From Streptomyces sp. SAT1 (GTDB taxonomy: Bacteria > Actinomycetota > Actinomycetes > Streptomycetales > Streptomycetaceae), in NCBI RefSeq assembly GCF_001654495.1, contig NZ_CP015849.1, positions 744,001 to 808,000 on the forward strand: a stretch of 64,000 bases of DNA, in the 5' to 3' direction. Position numbers and translations under genes: made by a program. The notes under the pieces are model-generated. The model ran no database searches. It saw only the letters and a program-made list of their open reading frames with translations, and was not told the origin of the DNA. Shown piece after piece: positions 53,053-62,824 of the stretch. Every line of letters starts with the position of its first letter. The first letter of the stretch is position 1.

Positions 53053-55494
53053 ATGGCACAGGGCACGGTCCAGGTGACGCACACCGGCACATCCCGGTGG
53101 CGGCGCCGCACGGGTGAGTACGCATCGCTGGCCGCGGCCCTGGAGGCCGCGGCGGACGGCGACGTCCTCACCGTCGCCCCGGGCACCTACCGCGAGAACC
53201 TCGTCGTCCAGCGGCCGGTGACCCTGCGCGGCCCCGAGGGCTCCCCCGGCGCGGTGCGCATCGCGCCCGTGGACGGTGTCCCGTTGACCGTGCGCGCCTC
53301 CGCGGTGGTGCAGGACCTGCATGTGGAGGGTCAGGACCCGACCGCGCCCGCGCTGCTGGTGGAGGAGGGCACACCGGAACTGCGGGACCTGCGGATCGTG
53401 ACCCGGTCCGCCTCCGGTCTCGAGGTGCGCGGCGGTGCCCGGCCCACCGTGCGGCGGTGCACGGTGGACAATCCGGCCGGGATCGGCATCGCCGTGGTCG
53501 GCCTGGGCGGCGGGGTGTTCGAGGAGTGCGAGGTCGTGGCCGCCGGGCAGTCGGGGGTCGCGGTCCGTGACGGCGCGCGCCCCCGGCTCGAACGCTGCCG
53601 CATCCACCACACCTCGGGTCCCGGCCTCGCCGTGACCGGCGACAACTCCGCGCTGGAGGCGGTGGGCTGCGAGGTCTACGAGGTCCGCGGCAGCGGCGTG
53701 CAGGTCAGCGGGCGCGCCTCCGCGCACCTCACGGACTGCGAGGTGCACCGCACCACCGCCGACGGCGTCACCCTCGACACGGACGCCGTGCTCACCCTCG
53801 CCGACTGCCGGCTGCACGACATCCCGGAGAACGCGGTGGACCTCAGGTCGCGCTCCGTGCTGACGCTGACCCGCACCACGGTGCACCGGTTCGGGCGCAA
53901 CGGCCTGTCGGTGTGGGACCCGGGCACCCGCGTGGACGCCAACCAGTGCGAGATCGCCGACAGTACGGGCGACTACCCGGCCGTGTGGGTCAGCGACGGG
54001 GCGACCGCGGTCCTGGACTCCTGCCGGGTGCACGACGTGCCGGACGCGTTGTTCGTCCTGGACCGCGGCTCCCGCGCGGACGTCGTCGACAGCGACCTGT
54101 CCCAGGTGCGCAACACGGCGGTGTCGGTGAGCGACGGCGCCACCGCGCAGCTCGACGACTGCCGGATCAAGGAGGCCGCCACCGGTGCCTGGTTCCGCGA
54201 CCACGGCAGCGGCGGCACCCTGAACAACTGCACCGTGGACGCCACCCAGACCGGTGTGATCGTCACCAAGGGCGCCGACCCCACCATCGAGCGCTGCACC
54301 GTCGTCTCCCCCGCCGAGGCCGGTTTCTACGTCTCCGCCGGTGGCCGGGGCAGCTTCCTCGGCTGCCGGGTGACGGGCAGCGGCGGCTACGGCTTCCATG
54401 TGATCGACGGCTGCCGTACGACACTGCGCAAGTGCCGTACGGAACGCTGCGCGCGCGGCGGCTACGAGTTCGCGGACGGCGGGGACCCGGCGGCCGGGGC
54501 TGGACCGGTGGTCGAGGACTGCACCAGCGACGAGAGCGCCGGCGTACGCCCGCCCGCGCCCACGCCCAGGGAGACGGCCGTGCAGACGGCGGACACCTCG
54601 TCCGGGCTGCTGGGCGTGATCCCCGGGCAGCGGAGCACCGAGCCTGAGCCGCTGCCGCCCGCGTCACAGCACGAGCGGCCCGTGCGCACCGCGAAGGACG
54701 TACTCGGCGCGCTGGACGCCCTGGTGGGCCTGGACAGCGTCAAACGCGAGGTGCGTGCCCTCACCGACATGATCGAGGTGGGACGGCGGCGGCAGCAGGC
54801 CGGTCTGAAGGCCGCCTCCGTCAAACGCCATCTCGTCTTCACCGGCTCCCCCGGCACCGGCAAGACGACGGTCGCCCGCCTGTACGGCGAGATCCTCGCC
54901 TCGCTCGGGGTCCTGGAGAAGGGCCACCTGGTGGAGGTGTCCCGTGTCGACCTGGTCGGCGAGCACATCGGCTCCACCGCGATCCGCACCCAGGAGGCGT
55001 TCGAGCGGGCGCGCGGCGGAGTGCTGTTCATCGACGAGGCGTACGCGCTCTCCCCCGAGGACGCCGGACGCGACTTCGGCAAGGAGGCCATCGACACCCT
55101 GGTGAAGCTGATGGAGGACCATCGCGACGCGGTCGTGGTGATCGTCGCCGGGTACACGGCGGAGATGGAGCGCTTCCTGTCGGTCAATCCGGGCGTGGCC
55201 TCGCGTTTCTCGCGCACCATCACCTTCGGCGACTACGGCCCCGAGGAACTGCTGCGGATCGTGGAGCAGCAGGCCGAGGAGCACGAGTACCGGCTCGCGG
55301 AGGGGACGGCCGAGGCGCTGCTGAAGTACTTCACGGAGCTTCCCCGGGGCGCGGCGTTCGGCAACGGCCGCACCGCGCGCCAGACGTTCGAGGCGATGGT
55401 GGAGCGCCATGCCAGCCGGGTGGCGCAGCTCGACGACCCCGACACCGACGATCTGACGCTGCTCTACGCCGAGGATCTGCCCGAACTGCCCTGA
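53053..55494 (+). CDS. Parallel beta-helix protein fused to a CbxX/EccA-type AAA+ ATPase
   Basis: An 813-residue fusion. Residues about 25-500 are right-handed parallel beta-helix repeats (rungs of about 23 residues with C/G-x-V/I patterns, for example [30 protein letters not shown] and [16 protein letters not shown]). A variable linker (500-545) leads to an AAA+ domain of the CbxX/CfqX/SpoVK group: [20 protein letters not shown], Walker A GSPGTGKT (598-605), Walker B VLFIDEAY (657-664), arginine-finger-like SRFSRTITF. EccA of type VII secretion belongs to this group, but no esx genes are nearby. Probably a cytosolic remodelling ATPase whose beta-helix selects a partner. ATG 53053, GAGGTGGGGG upstream. 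Its 3' end overlaps the next gene. Confidence 0.85.
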   Translation: MAQGTVQVTHTGTSRWRRRTGEYASLAAALEAAADGDVLTVAPGTYRENLVVQRPVTLRGPEGSPGAVRIAPVDGVPLTVRASAVVQDLHVEGQDPTAPALLVEEGTPELRDLRIVTRSASGLEVRGGARPTVRRCTVDNPAGIGIAVVGLGGGVFEECEVVAAGQSGVAVRDGARPRLERCRIHHTSGPGLAVTGDNSALEAVGCEVYEVRGSGVQVSGRASAHLTDCEVHRTTADGVTLDTDAVLTLADCRLHDIPENAVDLRSRSVLTLTRTTVHRFGRNGLSVWDPGTRVDANQCEIADSTGDYPAVWVSDGATAVLDSCRVHDVPDALFVLDRGSRADVVDSDLSQVRNTAVSVSDGATAQLDDCRIKEAATGAWFRDHGSGGTLNNCTVDATQTGVIVTKGADPTIERCTVVSPAEAGFYVSAGGRGSFLGCRVTGSGGYGFHVIDGCRTTLRKCRTERCARGGYEFADGGDPAAGAGPVVEDCTSDESAGVRPPAPTPRETAVQTADTSSGLLGVIPGQRSTEPEPLPPASQHERPVRTAKDVLGALDALVGLDSVKREVRALTDMIEVGRRRQQAGLKAASVKRHLVFTGSPGTGKTTVARLYGEILASLGVLEKGHLVEVSRVDLVGEHIGSTAIRTQEAFERARGGVLFIDEAYALSPEDAGRDFGKEAIDTLVKLMEDHRDAVVVIVAGYTAEMERFLSVNPGVASRFSRTITFGDYGPEELLRIVEQQAEEHEYRLAEGTAEALLKYFTELPRGAAFGNGRTARQTFEAMVERHASRVAQLDDPDTDDLTLLYAEDLPELP

Positions 55495-57992
55495 GTCCCG
55501 GTGGTGTCCGGCGGCGGCGCCTCGCTCCCGGATCCGGTGTCCGGGGGCGCGGAGCCCGGGTCGGCGGCGTCGCCGGGCGCGGGGCGCGGCGCGGGCAGGT
55601 CCGGGCGCAGCCGGGCCAGGAGCCGTCGGCGTTCCTCGGCGAAGGCCGGGTCGGCCTGGTAGTCGGAGTGGCCCAGGATCGGGGCGGGCAGCGGGTGCCG
55701 TGCCGTACGGCCGTAGACGAGCGGGTCCTTGAGCGGGGCGCGGTCGACGTCCGGTCCGGTGCCGTCGCGGGACGGCAGGACGGGGCCGCCGATGGGGTCG
55801 GTGAGCCGGTACAGGTTGCGCCAGCAGTCGACGTCGCGGTGCAGCGCGGCAAGGGCGTCGGGGCCGAAGTGGGCCGGGAACCAGCGGCCGTACAGGCGGG
55901 TCAGCGGGGAGCCGTAGGTGAGCAGCGCGACCCGGGCGCGGACCGCGGGGGTGAGCTGCCAGGCCGCGGCGGCGGCCAGCACGCTGCCCTGCGAGTGTCC
56001 GGAGAGGACCAGCCGTCCGCCGGTGGCCCGGGTCCAGGTCGCCATGCGCCAGGTGAGGTCGGGCACGGCGCGCTCGGCGTAGCACGGCGGGGCGAAGGGA
56101 TGGGCGGCGCGCGGCCAGAAGGTGCCGACGTCCCAGAGGATGCCGATGGTGCGCCGGGCCGAGGCGTCCTTGTAGGCGCGCCGGCCCCAGGTGACGAAGA
56201 GGACGAAGCCGAGTCCGACGAGCCAGGAGCCCAGCGCCTGTGCGGTCTGGGCGGCGCCCTGGACGGCGGGATGCGCTCCGCCGGCGGCCTGGACGGGGGT
56301 GCGGCCGGTGCCGAGGGCGCCGATGAGTGCGGCGGTGCCGAGAGCCAGGGTGGCCGCGGAGACGACGCCGACGGCGAGGGGCGCTTCGTCGGTGAGGGTG
56401 GCCATCGCGCGGGTGCGGGCGATCCGGCGGGTGCGCTCGCGGTCGGCGGGCCGGCCGGCGAGGTCGCGGAGCACGCGGGCGCGTTCCGTGCGGGCCAGTC
56501 GCCAGGTGTGTACGGCGAGGCGTGCGGCGAGCGTCAGCAGCAGCAGAAGCACCACGGGGATGACGGACGCCTGCCAGGTGAGCAGGACCGGCGGGCCGGG
56601 CAGCCGTCCGCCGGTTCCGTCCAGCCAGTCGGCCACCCGCTGGGCGACGCCGCCGGACATCACTCCGCCGAGCGCACAGGCCAGCATCGCGACCGCGGGT
56701 CCGCCCTGTCCGTGCAGCGCGGCCCTGGGTCCGGGCGGGGTGTCGGTGGGGCTGTGGCCTGCGGGGCGGCTGCCGTGCAGGGTGCGGGCGGTGGCGGCCA
56801 GGGCGACGACCAGGAGGCCCTGGGTCAGGGAGAGCGCGCCGAAGGAGGCGTCGCCCGGCAGTCTGCCGGTGGATGTCCAGGCCGGGCGCGACCAGCCGGC
56901 GTAGAGGACGGCGAGCAGGAGCAGCAGGAGCGCGCCGAGCGGCAGCCATCGGGCGAGGCGGCGGTCCAGGCGCCGGTCCGGCCGGTGTTCGCTGCGGCCC
57001 CGGCGGCAGACGACGGCCACCGCGGCGGCGCCGGTGGCGAGCAGGGCGGCGTGCAGGAGCCAGCCGAGGGCGTCCAGGACGGCGGGACCGCCGGGCCGCC
57101 GGTCGAAGTGCGCGGCCGGGGTGGCGACCGCCGCGGCGACGGTGAGCAGTCCGGCGGCGGTGTGGGCGGCGCGCAGCCGGGCCACCAGGCGGCGGCCGTA
57201 CCAGAAGCCGGGGCGCGCCAGGGCACCGCCGCCGGGTTCCCCGGGTCCGTCGCCCGGGGCGGGCGGCTGCTGGGACTCGTAGGCGCTCCAGGTGCGGTGC
57301 GAGAGGTAGCACAGCAGGCCGGTGAGGGCGGCGGGAACCAGGGCGGCCAGGGCGAGGCGGCGGCCCGGCTCGCTCCACCAGCCGCCCGACGCGGGTGCCA
57401 GGAAGCCCAGCCAGGAGTGGCGCGAGGTGCACGCGCGCGTGCCCGCGCACTGCCAGGCGGCCAGGTCGAGCGCGACCTCGCAGGCGGCGGCGACGAGCAG
57501 CACGGTGAGGGTCAGTCCGGCCAGACGGACCAGGAGGCCGTACAGGCGTACGGTGCGCGGGCGCCGGTGGGCGGCGGGGCGCATCCAGTGGGCGAGGTTG
57601 ACGACCATGAACGGCAGCAGCAACAGCCACAGGGCGCGGCTGCCGTCGCCGGAGGTGAGGTTGCACCAGACGTACGCCTCGGGCACCGGCCGGCCGTCGT
57701 GGGCCCGGGGCCGGGTCTCGGCGTCGGCGTCGGCGGCGCGCCGGTAGACGGCCGCGGTGTCGTCGCCGGTGACGCGGACCGTGCGTCCGTCGTCGAGCAT
57801 CTGCTCGGGTGTGGTGCCGCCGACGCCGTGGACGAGGAGTTCCAGGGCGGGCGGGGCCGGGCCGGCGGCCGGGCCGCCGGGCGTGTCCACCGGGTCCGGG
57901 CGCGTGCCGTCCGGTGCTTCGCCGGCCGTCAGGTCCGGGCGCATGCGGTCCGGTTCCTCCTCGGCCGCCGGGTGCCGTCGTGTCCGCTCCAT
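55464..57992 (-). CDS. Polytopic membrane alpha/beta hydrolase
   Basis: An 842-residue protein. It begins with a Pro/Asp-rich region, then the strand [15 protein letters not shown] (HGVGG at 55-59), resembling a lipase oxyanion strand. About ten predicted membrane helices and long loops follow (about 90-600). The C-terminal part has the nucleophile elbow [15 protein letters not shown] (Ser667) and a candidate His near residue 775 in [10 protein letters not shown]. So the hydrolase fold appears split by the membrane region. Substrate unknown; an envelope lipid is plausible. GGGAGGTG precedes ATG 57992. The last 31 bases overlap the 3' end of the beta-helix gene on the opposite strand. Confidence 0.75.
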   Translation of the reverse strand: MERTRRHPAAEEEPDRMRPDLTAGEAPDGTRPDPVDTPGGPAAGPAPPALELLVHGVGGTTPEQMLDDGRTVRVTGDDTAAVYRRAADADAETRPRAHDGRPVPEAYVWCNLTSGDGSRALWLLLLPFMVVNLAHWMRPAAHRRPRTVRLYGLLVRLAGLTLTVLLVAAACEVALDLAAWQCAGTRACTSRHSWLGFLAPASGGWWSEPGRRLALAALVPAALTGLLCYLSHRTWSAYESQQPPAPGDGPGEPGGGALARPGFWYGRRLVARLRAAHTAAGLLTVAAAVATPAAHFDRRPGGPAVLDALGWLLHAALLATGAAAVAVVCRRGRSEHRPDRRLDRRLARWLPLGALLLLLLAVLYAGWSRPAWTSTGRLPGDASFGALSLTQGLLVVALAATARTLHGSRPAGHSPTDTPPGPRAALHGQGGPAVAMLACALGGVMSGGVAQRVADWLDGTGGRLPGPPVLLTWQASVIPVVLLLLLTLAARLAVHTWRLARTERARVLRDLAGRPADRERTRRIARTRAMATLTDEAPLAVGVVSAATLALGTAALIGALGTGRTPVQAAGGAHPAVQGAAQTAQALGSWLVGLGFVLFVTWGRRAYKDASARRTIGILWDVGTFWPRAAHPFAPPCYAERAVPDLTWRMATWTRATGGRLVLSGHSQGSVLAAAAAWQLTPAVRARVALLTYGSPLTRLYGRWFPAHFGPDALAALHRDVDCWRNLYRLTDPIGGPVLPSRDGTGPDVDRAPLKDPLVYGRTARHPLPAPILGHSDYQADPAFAEERRRLLARLRPDLPAPRPAPGDAADPGSAPPDTGSGSEAPPPDTTGTQGSSGRSSA

Positions 57993-58284
57993 CGCCGCAC
58001 CTCCCCCGTGACGCGCCGTGGTCCTCGCCGGTCCCCACCAGGATCTCGGTCCGCGGCCCGTGGCACAGCCCTTGTCACGGAATCTCCCCGATCCGGGTGA
58101 CGTGCGGGCCGCGGCTGCCCGGCGCGGCGTCCCCGGCACACGCGCTGCGGACGGGCGATGGCACCGGTACGGGCGGCCCGTGCGAGGATGGGACGCCCGC
58201 ACCGGGGCGGGTCGGACCCTCCTGGTCGGACCGGGTGGGCCGGGGCGGCCGTACGGGCCCGAGGCGAAAGGAACCGGAGCACAC

Positions 58285-59172
58285 GTGAGCGAGAATCAGA
58301 ACCTCCTCGCGGAGCAGCGGCGCGCTCTGATCCTCGACGAGGTCCGGCGGCGCGGCGGGGTCCGGGTCAACGAACTGACCCGCAAGCTCGGCGTGTCGGA
58401 CATGACCGTACGGCGTGATCTGGACGCGCTGGCCCGTCAGGGCGTGCTGGAGAAGGTGCACGGCGGCGCGGTGCCGGTCGTGGAGGCCAGTACGCACGAG
58501 CCGGGTTTCGAGGCCAAGTCGGGGCTGGAGCTGACGGCCAAGGAGGACATCGCACGGGCCGCGGCGCGGCTGGTCGCGCCGGGCTCCGCGATCGCCCTGT
58601 CGGGCGGTACGACGACGTACGCCCTGGCGCATCATCTGGTGGACGTGCCGGATCTGACCGTGGTCACCAACTCGGTGCGGGTGGCGGACGTGTTCCACAC
58701 GGCGCAGCGCACCTCGGGCCAGCGGCAGGGGGCGGCGACCGTGGTGCTGACCGGCGGGGTGCGCACGCCGTCCGACTCGCTGGTGGGGCCGGTGGCCGAC
58801 CAGGCGATCGCGGCGCTCCACTTCGACATGCTGTTCCTCGGGGTGCACGGGATATCGGCGGAGGCCGGTCTTTCGACGCCGAACCTCGCGGAGGCGGAGA
58901 CCAACCGGCGCCTGGTGCAGTCGGCGCGGCGGGTCGTGGTGGTCGCCGACCACACCAAGTGGGGTGTGGTGGGGCTGAGTTCGTTCGCGACGCTGGAGCA
59001 GGTGGACACGCTGGTGACGGACGCAGGGCTGCCGGGCGGGGCGCGCGCCGAGATCGCGGAGCACCTGCGGCTGGTCGTGGCGGGCGAGCCCGAGCAGGAA
59101 CCGGCCCAGGAGCCTGCGGGGTCCGTGGAGGCGGTGGAGTCCGCGGAGCCGGCGGAGGGGTCCGCCGGCTGA
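58285..59172 (+). CDS. DeoR/GlpR-family regulator
   Basis: A 295-residue repressor. The N-terminal HTH reads EQRRALILDEVRRRGGVRVN and KLGVSDMTVRRDLDALARQG with the conserved EKVHGGAVPV. The C-terminal sugar-phosphate-binding domain (about 75-260) has SGGTTTYALAHHL, VLTGGVRTPSDSLVGPVAD, FDMLFLGVHGI and VVVADHTKWG. It senses a phosphorylated sugar or polyol. The acidic Glu/Pro tail (EPEQEPAQEPA) is unusual. GTG 58285 follows GGAG (58276-58279). No sugar genes adjoin it; its target lies outside the window. Confidence 0.9.
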   Translation: MSENQNLLAEQRRALILDEVRRRGGVRVNELTRKLGVSDMTVRRDLDALARQGVLEKVHGGAVPVVEASTHEPGFEAKSGLELTAKEDIARAAARLVAPGSAIALSGGTTTYALAHHLVDVPDLTVVTNSVRVADVFHTAQRTSGQRQGAATVVLTGGVRTPSDSLVGPVADQAIAALHFDMLFLGVHGISAEAGLSTPNLAEAETNRRLVQSARRVVVVADHTKWGVVGLSSFATLEQVDTLVTDAGLPGGARAEIAEHLRLVVAGEPEQEPAQEPAGSVEAVESAEPAEGSAG

Positions 59173-59200
59173 GTTCCGGTCCGGGCGCCCCGTGGCGGCG

Positions 59201-60325
59201 TCAGCGCGGCCAGGTGCCCGTCGTGAGGAAGGTGTCGAGGGCCGCCGTGTACGGCGCGTGGTCCAGGCCCTGTTCCGCCAGCCAGGTGTCCGAGTAGTAC
59301 TTGTCGAGGTAGCGGTCGCCGGGGTCGCACAGCAGGGTGACCACGCTGCCCCGGCGGCCCTGTTCGCGCATCTCGGCGACGATCTTCAGGGCGCTCCACA
59401 GACCGGTGCCGGTCGAGCCGCCCGCCTTGCGTCCGATGACCCGTTCCAGGGCGCGTACGGAGGCGACGGCTGCCGCGTCGGGGACCTTCATCATCCGGTC
59501 GATGGCGCCCGGCACGAAGCTCGGTTCCATCCGGGGGCGGCCGATGCCCTCGATGCGTGAGCCGCGCTCGCAGGTGACGTCCGCGTCACCGGTGGTCCAG
59601 CCCTCGAAGAAACAGGAGTTGTCGGGGTCGGCGACGCAGACACGGGTGTCGTACTGCATGTAGTGGACGTAGCGCGCGAGGGTCGCGGAGGTGCCGCCGG
59701 TGCCCGCGGTGGCGACGATCCACGCCGGTTCGGGGAACCGCTCCAGCTCCAGCTGGCGGAAGATGGATTCGGCGATGTTGTTGTTGCCCCGCCAGTCCGT
59801 GGCCCGCTCGGCGTAGGTGAACTGGTCCATGTAGTGGCCGCCGGTGTCCACCGCGAGCCGGGCGGACGCCTCGTACATGGTGCGCGGGTCGTCCACGAAG
59901 TGGCACCGGCCGCCGTGGAACTCGATCAGGCGGCACTTCTCGGCGCTCGTCGTGCGCGGCATCACCGCGATGAAGGGGACGCCGATCAGTTTGGCGAAGT
60001 ACGCCTCGGAGACGGCCGTCGATCCGCTGGACGCCTCGATGACCGGGCGGTCCGGGCGGATCCAGCCGTTGCACAGGCCGTACAGGAACAGGGAGCGCGC
60101 CAGGCGGTGCTTGAGGCTGCCGGTCGGGTGCGTCGATTCGTCCTTGAGATAGAGGTCGACGCCCCACTCCTCGGGCAGCGGGAAGCGGAGCAGATGGGTG
60201 TCGGCCGAGCGGTTGGCGTCCGCCTGGACCTTGCGTACGGCTTCTTTGAGCCAGTCCCGGTAGCCGGCGTCACTGCGGTCGACGTCCTGGGTCTCGCCGG
60301 TCCGGCGCTGCTCGATGGTGCTCAC
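59201..60325 (-). CDS. Cds1-type PLP-dependent cysteine synthase family enzyme
   Basis: A 374-residue fold-type II PLP enzyme. The Schiff-base lysine is Lys72 in [11 protein letters not shown]; phosphate-binding motifs are [13 protein letters not shown] and [15 protein letters not shown]; a further GGSTGTG follows near residue 310. It belongs to the group of long cysteine-synthase-like proteins that includes the mycobacterial L-cysteine desulfhydrase Cds1 (Rv3684), which releases H2S from cysteine. GTG 60325 follows GAGGAG. Convergent with the DeoR gene (28-base gap). Confidence 0.85.
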   Translation of the reverse strand: MSTIEQRRTGETQDVDRSDAGYRDWLKEAVRKVQADANRSADTHLLRFPLPEEWGVDLYLKDESTHPTGSLKHRLARSLFLYGLCNGWIRPDRPVIEASSGSTAVSEAYFAKLIGVPFIAVMPRTTSAEKCRLIEFHGGRCHFVDDPRTMYEASARLAVDTGGHYMDQFTYAERATDWRGNNNIAESIFRQLELERFPEPAWIVATAGTGGTSATLARYVHYMQYDTRVCVADPDNSCFFEGWTTGDADVTCERGSRIEGIGRPRMEPSFVPGAIDRMMKVPDAAAVASVRALERVIGRKAGGSTGTGLWSALKIVAEMREQGRRGSVVTLLCDPGDRYLDKYYSDTWLAEQGLDHAPYTAALDTFLTTGTWPR

Positions 60326-60692
60326 GGCGGGACTCCTCACACTGGGCCGCGACGGCGTGTCGCACGGCCGGACGCTCTCGATGATAGACACCTTCTCCAC
60401 GCTTCTCACCTGCATAAACGCCACTTTGGGCGGCTCAAAGGCAGCCCTGGGGCACGGCACGCCAGAGCGCGTCGGCGGCGCATGGCGGGCACGTCCGGGG
60501 GCGCGTTCGCGCCAGTGCTCCGGGCACGGTCCGTCCGGTGCCCCGCGCGCACTGGTGCCCGCTGCCGAAGCGGGGCAGACTGCACCGCGCGGGACGAACA
60601 GCCCGCCGGGGCGCACCGGGCCCCGGAGGAACCGCGCCGGTCCGCGACCCGGTGGTCATCAGGGTCCGGCGCGTGCGAGGGGGCGGTCAGGG
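60326..60692. other. Divergent intergenic region, 367 bases
   Basis: No gene I can support lies here. It separates the Cds1-type gene (minus) from the next plus-strand gene. On the minus strand a relatively A/T-rich patch around 60375-60435 (TGCATAAACG and GATAGACACC on the plus strand) is the best candidate for the promoter of the PLP enzyme. The remainder is high-GC with short hairpins. Confidence 0.4.
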
Positions 60693-61034
60693 ATGGCGGA
60701 GCCGGAGTTCACGGCCACGGGCGTGCGGATCGCCAGACGACTGCGCTCGCTCACCCGGGCCGGGCGGGTCCGGATCAGCGACGGCCGGCTGGAGCTGCTG
60801 ACCAGTTACGGCAGTGAGATCGACAGCGCGCCGATCCGGGCGGTGCGCGCGTCCCGGCCCTGGCTGGCGCCGGAGGACCGGGCGCTCGCCGACCTCAACG
60901 GCCACCGGTACGTGCTCACGCTCGGCGCGGGCGACGCCGTGCCCGGGGACCCGGGGCCGCCCGCCGCGCACCGGTTCATCGAGGCCGTACGCAGAGCGGC
61001 GGGGGCGGCCAGAGCGGCGGGGCGGGACGGCTGA
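60693..61034 (+). CDS. Hypothetical protein
   Basis: A 113-residue protein, ATG 60693. The core EFTATGVRIARRLRSLTRAG, GRLELLTSYGSEIDSAPIRA and ALADLNGHRYVLTL reads as a compact beta-rich domain, and an Ala/Arg-rich helix ends it. No family recognised; short proteins with this opening are common in Streptomyces. The gene is separated from the next by 216 bases containing a likely promoter. Confidence 0.6.
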   Translation: MAEPEFTATGVRIARRLRSLTRAGRVRISDGRLELLTSYGSEIDSAPIRAVRASRPWLAPEDRALADLNGHRYVLTLGAGDAVPGDPGPPAAHRFIEAVRRAAGAARAAGRDG

Positions 61035-61250
61035 ACGCCGCGGCCCGGCCCGGGGCCCGCTCGAAACTGGCGCGAACTTGCGCTCCCGAACCCCTTGCGT
61101 CACGCTGGTCTCACGTCACTCTGGGTTTACCGGCGATAACGCTGCGAACCAGCCCGCCGGCCACGACAGCAGGCGGCAGTGTCACGCAGGCGCCCTGCTG
61201 CATCCGAAACGTCGTGTTCTTCCGGACCTCAACGTCGGGGAGTCGCAGCC

Positions 61251-61793
61251 GTGATCAGTCACCCAAGCAGGCACTGCACGGTGGAGCTCCAAGCCCTGCC
61301 GTCGCGGATCGGCCAGGTCCGCAGAATCGTATCGGCGCACTTGCGCTACTGGCATCTGGACCCTCTGATAGACCGGGCCGCGCTCGGTGTGACGGAGTTG
61401 CTGACCAACGTCCACCAGCACGCCCGGCCCGACAAGTCGTGCACCGTCGAGCTGGAATTGCTGCTCGACCGGCTCACCGTCTCCGTACGCGACCACGATC
61501 CGCGTCTTCCGTCGGCGGAGGACATGGGCGCGATCGCGCCGCTGGCCACCGAGGGCCGGGGGCTGGCGATGGTGGCCGCGATGAGCGAGAGCTGGGGTGC
61601 GCGCCCGGACGGCGAGCAGGGCAAGGTGGTCTGGTTCACCCTGCCCACGGCGGCCGCACCGGTCACGACACCCGCGCGGGTGCCACGACTGGCGAGCGGG
61701 GAGCAGCCCGTGCGCCGGTTCACCGAGGTCGAGCCGGTACTCGACGGCGCGCGCCCCGCGCACGCTCCCGCTCGGTCCGCCGTTGCCGGCTGA
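61251..61793 (+). CDS. RsbW-like ATP-binding (anti-sigma kinase type) protein
   Basis: A 180-residue protein of the HATPase_c_2 group. It has the N-box ALGVTELLTNVHQHARPD and the G1/G2-type LPSAEDMGAIAPLATEGRGL, then MVAAMSESWGAR, all typical of the small Streptomyces ATPases related to SpoIIAB/RsbW, which bind or phosphorylate anti-anti-sigma factors. The C-terminus (about 130-180) is Pro/Ala-rich and probably disordered. GTG 61251 follows GGGGAG (61237-61242). No sigma or anti-anti-sigma gene lies beside it, so it is an orphan. Confidence 0.82.
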   Translation: MISHPSRHCTVELQALPSRIGQVRRIVSAHLRYWHLDPLIDRAALGVTELLTNVHQHARPDKSCTVELELLLDRLTVSVRDHDPRLPSAEDMGAIAPLATEGRGLAMVAAMSESWGARPDGEQGKVVWFTLPTAAAPVTTPARVPRLASGEQPVRRFTEVEPVLDGARPAHAPARSAVAG

Positions 61794-62149
61794 CCGGGCG
61801 GTGACGGCGGCGACCTCGTGACCGCGCCGGAGACGGCGCCCGGTCACGTGACCTGCCCCGCTGCCCCGCCGGTCCCCCACGCACTCGGGGGCCGGCGGGG
61901 CGTGGGCGCGCCGGACGGCGGCGCAGTGACCGGGACAGTGGCCGGGGCAGTGTCGGTGCCCGCGCCGGTGCGGGTGCCGCGAGGCCGTCCGGCGGGTACG
62001 GGCCTGGCGGTCACCGGGCCCGGTGCGGCCTCGCGGGCGCGCCGACCCCGGCCGCCGCCGTCAGGCTCACACCCGGCCGGAGGGTGGCCGTCCGCAGGAC
62101 GACCGCCCGCGCCGGGCCCGCGCCCCGCAGGCGGTGACCGCCGTGCCGG
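61794..62149. other. Intergenic region with terminator, 356 bases
   Basis: No gene is supported in either strand. It holds one strong hairpin just after the ATPase gene (61864-61900) and then GC-rich sequence with short repeats (CCGGGACAGTGGCCGGGGCAGTG, 61931-61953). The gene on the other side ends at 62150 on the minus strand. Confidence 0.5.
61864..61900. terminator. Terminator hairpin
   Basis: CCCCGCCGGTCCCCC (61864-61878) pairs with GGGGGCCGGCGGGG (61887-61900) with one bulged T and an eight-base loop. It lies 71 bases after the RsbW-like gene and may also serve the convergent SHOCT gene. Confidence 0.75.
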
Positions 62150-62473
62150 TCACCGGGCCCCGGCCTTGTCGAGGCGGCCGAAGTGCTCCTCCAGCACGGA
62201 CATCCGGCGCCAGTACTCCTCCTCGTCGATCTCGCCGGAGGCGAAGCGGCGGCCGAGCACGCCCAGCGGCGAGTCGCCCGCGGGCCGGGCGGCGGGCCCG
62301 CGCCCCGATCCGGCCACCGGTCCGCGCCATGGCCCGATCCGGCCGCCGACCCCGGTCCGGCGCAGGACGGTGACCACGCCGCCGATCACAGCCGCCCAGA
62401 TCAGCGGGAAGAGAAGGATCCACGGTCCGGGCCCGCCGCCCCAGTCCGCCATGGCCTGCATATGGGTCTGCAT
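62150..62473 (-). CDS. SHOCT-domain membrane protein
   Basis: A 107-residue protein: a hydrophobic N-terminal helix (PWILLFPLIWAAVIGGVVTV), an Arg/Gly linker, and a C-terminal SHOCT motif, PLGVLGRRFASGEIDEEEYW then RRMSVLEEHF. SHOCT modules mediate oligomerisation. ATG 62473 with GGGAG on the minus strand. The palindrome at 62611-62632, 138 bases upstream, may control it. Function unknown. Confidence 0.78.
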   Translation of the reverse strand: MQTHMQAMADWGGGPGPWILLFPLIWAAVIGGVVTVLRRTGVGGRIGPWRGPVAGSGRGPAARPAGDSPLGVLGRRFASGEIDEEEYWRRMSVLEEHFGRLDKAGAR

Positions 62474-62610
62474 CTGAGTTCATCTCCCTCGGAGGTTCTC
62501 CCGTTCCGCCTCGACTCTGCCCTCAGAAGGGCCCCGGGTCGTCGTACGGCCAGCGGCAGTGTGCGTACCTCGCGGGGAGCACGGAACGGGGTACGGCGCG
62601 GACGCGGGCC

Positions 62611-62632
62611 GTATGTACCTTGTGGTACATAC
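62611..62632. promoter_or_regulatory. Perfect 22-bp palindromic operator candidate
   Basis: GTATGTACC (62611-62619), TTGT spacer, GGTACATAC (62624-62632): a perfect nine-base inverted repeat. It lies in the 351-base region between the divergent SHOCT and tetR genes. Its half-site GTATGTAC also occurs in the other dyad at 62808-62815, so the TetR protein may bind both. Confidence 0.6.
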
Positions 62633-62797
62633 CCTTCGTGCACAGGCGTCCACACCCCCGCGGTGTCGCCGCGGACCGGAGAAGGAGTCGCACCGGCCGG
62701 AACGGACTCCTCCCGACCGGTGACGCTCCACTCCCCTGACATAGCCCGTCCGCTCCCCCGGTCCCCCGCTCCCGGTCCCCTTCCTGATCTTGGTTTT

Positions 62798-62815
62798 GTA
62801 ACTACTAGTATGTAC
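62798..62815. promoter_or_regulatory. TetR operator and promoter region
   Basis: GTAACTACTAGTATGTAC is an 18-base dyad centred on the palindrome TACTAGTA (62803-62810), matching at 14 of 18 positions, in the most A/T-rich spot of the region. It ends nine bases before the tetR ATG, so it overlaps the likely core promoter and suggests autorepression and little or no leader. Confidence 0.7.
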
Positions 62816-62824
62816 AGTGGCCGC

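Noticed and set aside
50749..54399. A 1216-codon minus-strand frame across DUF6643, MOSC and the beta-helix gene
   Set aside because: It crosses several well-supported plus-strand genes and intergenic regions, and has no domain; it is a composition artefact.
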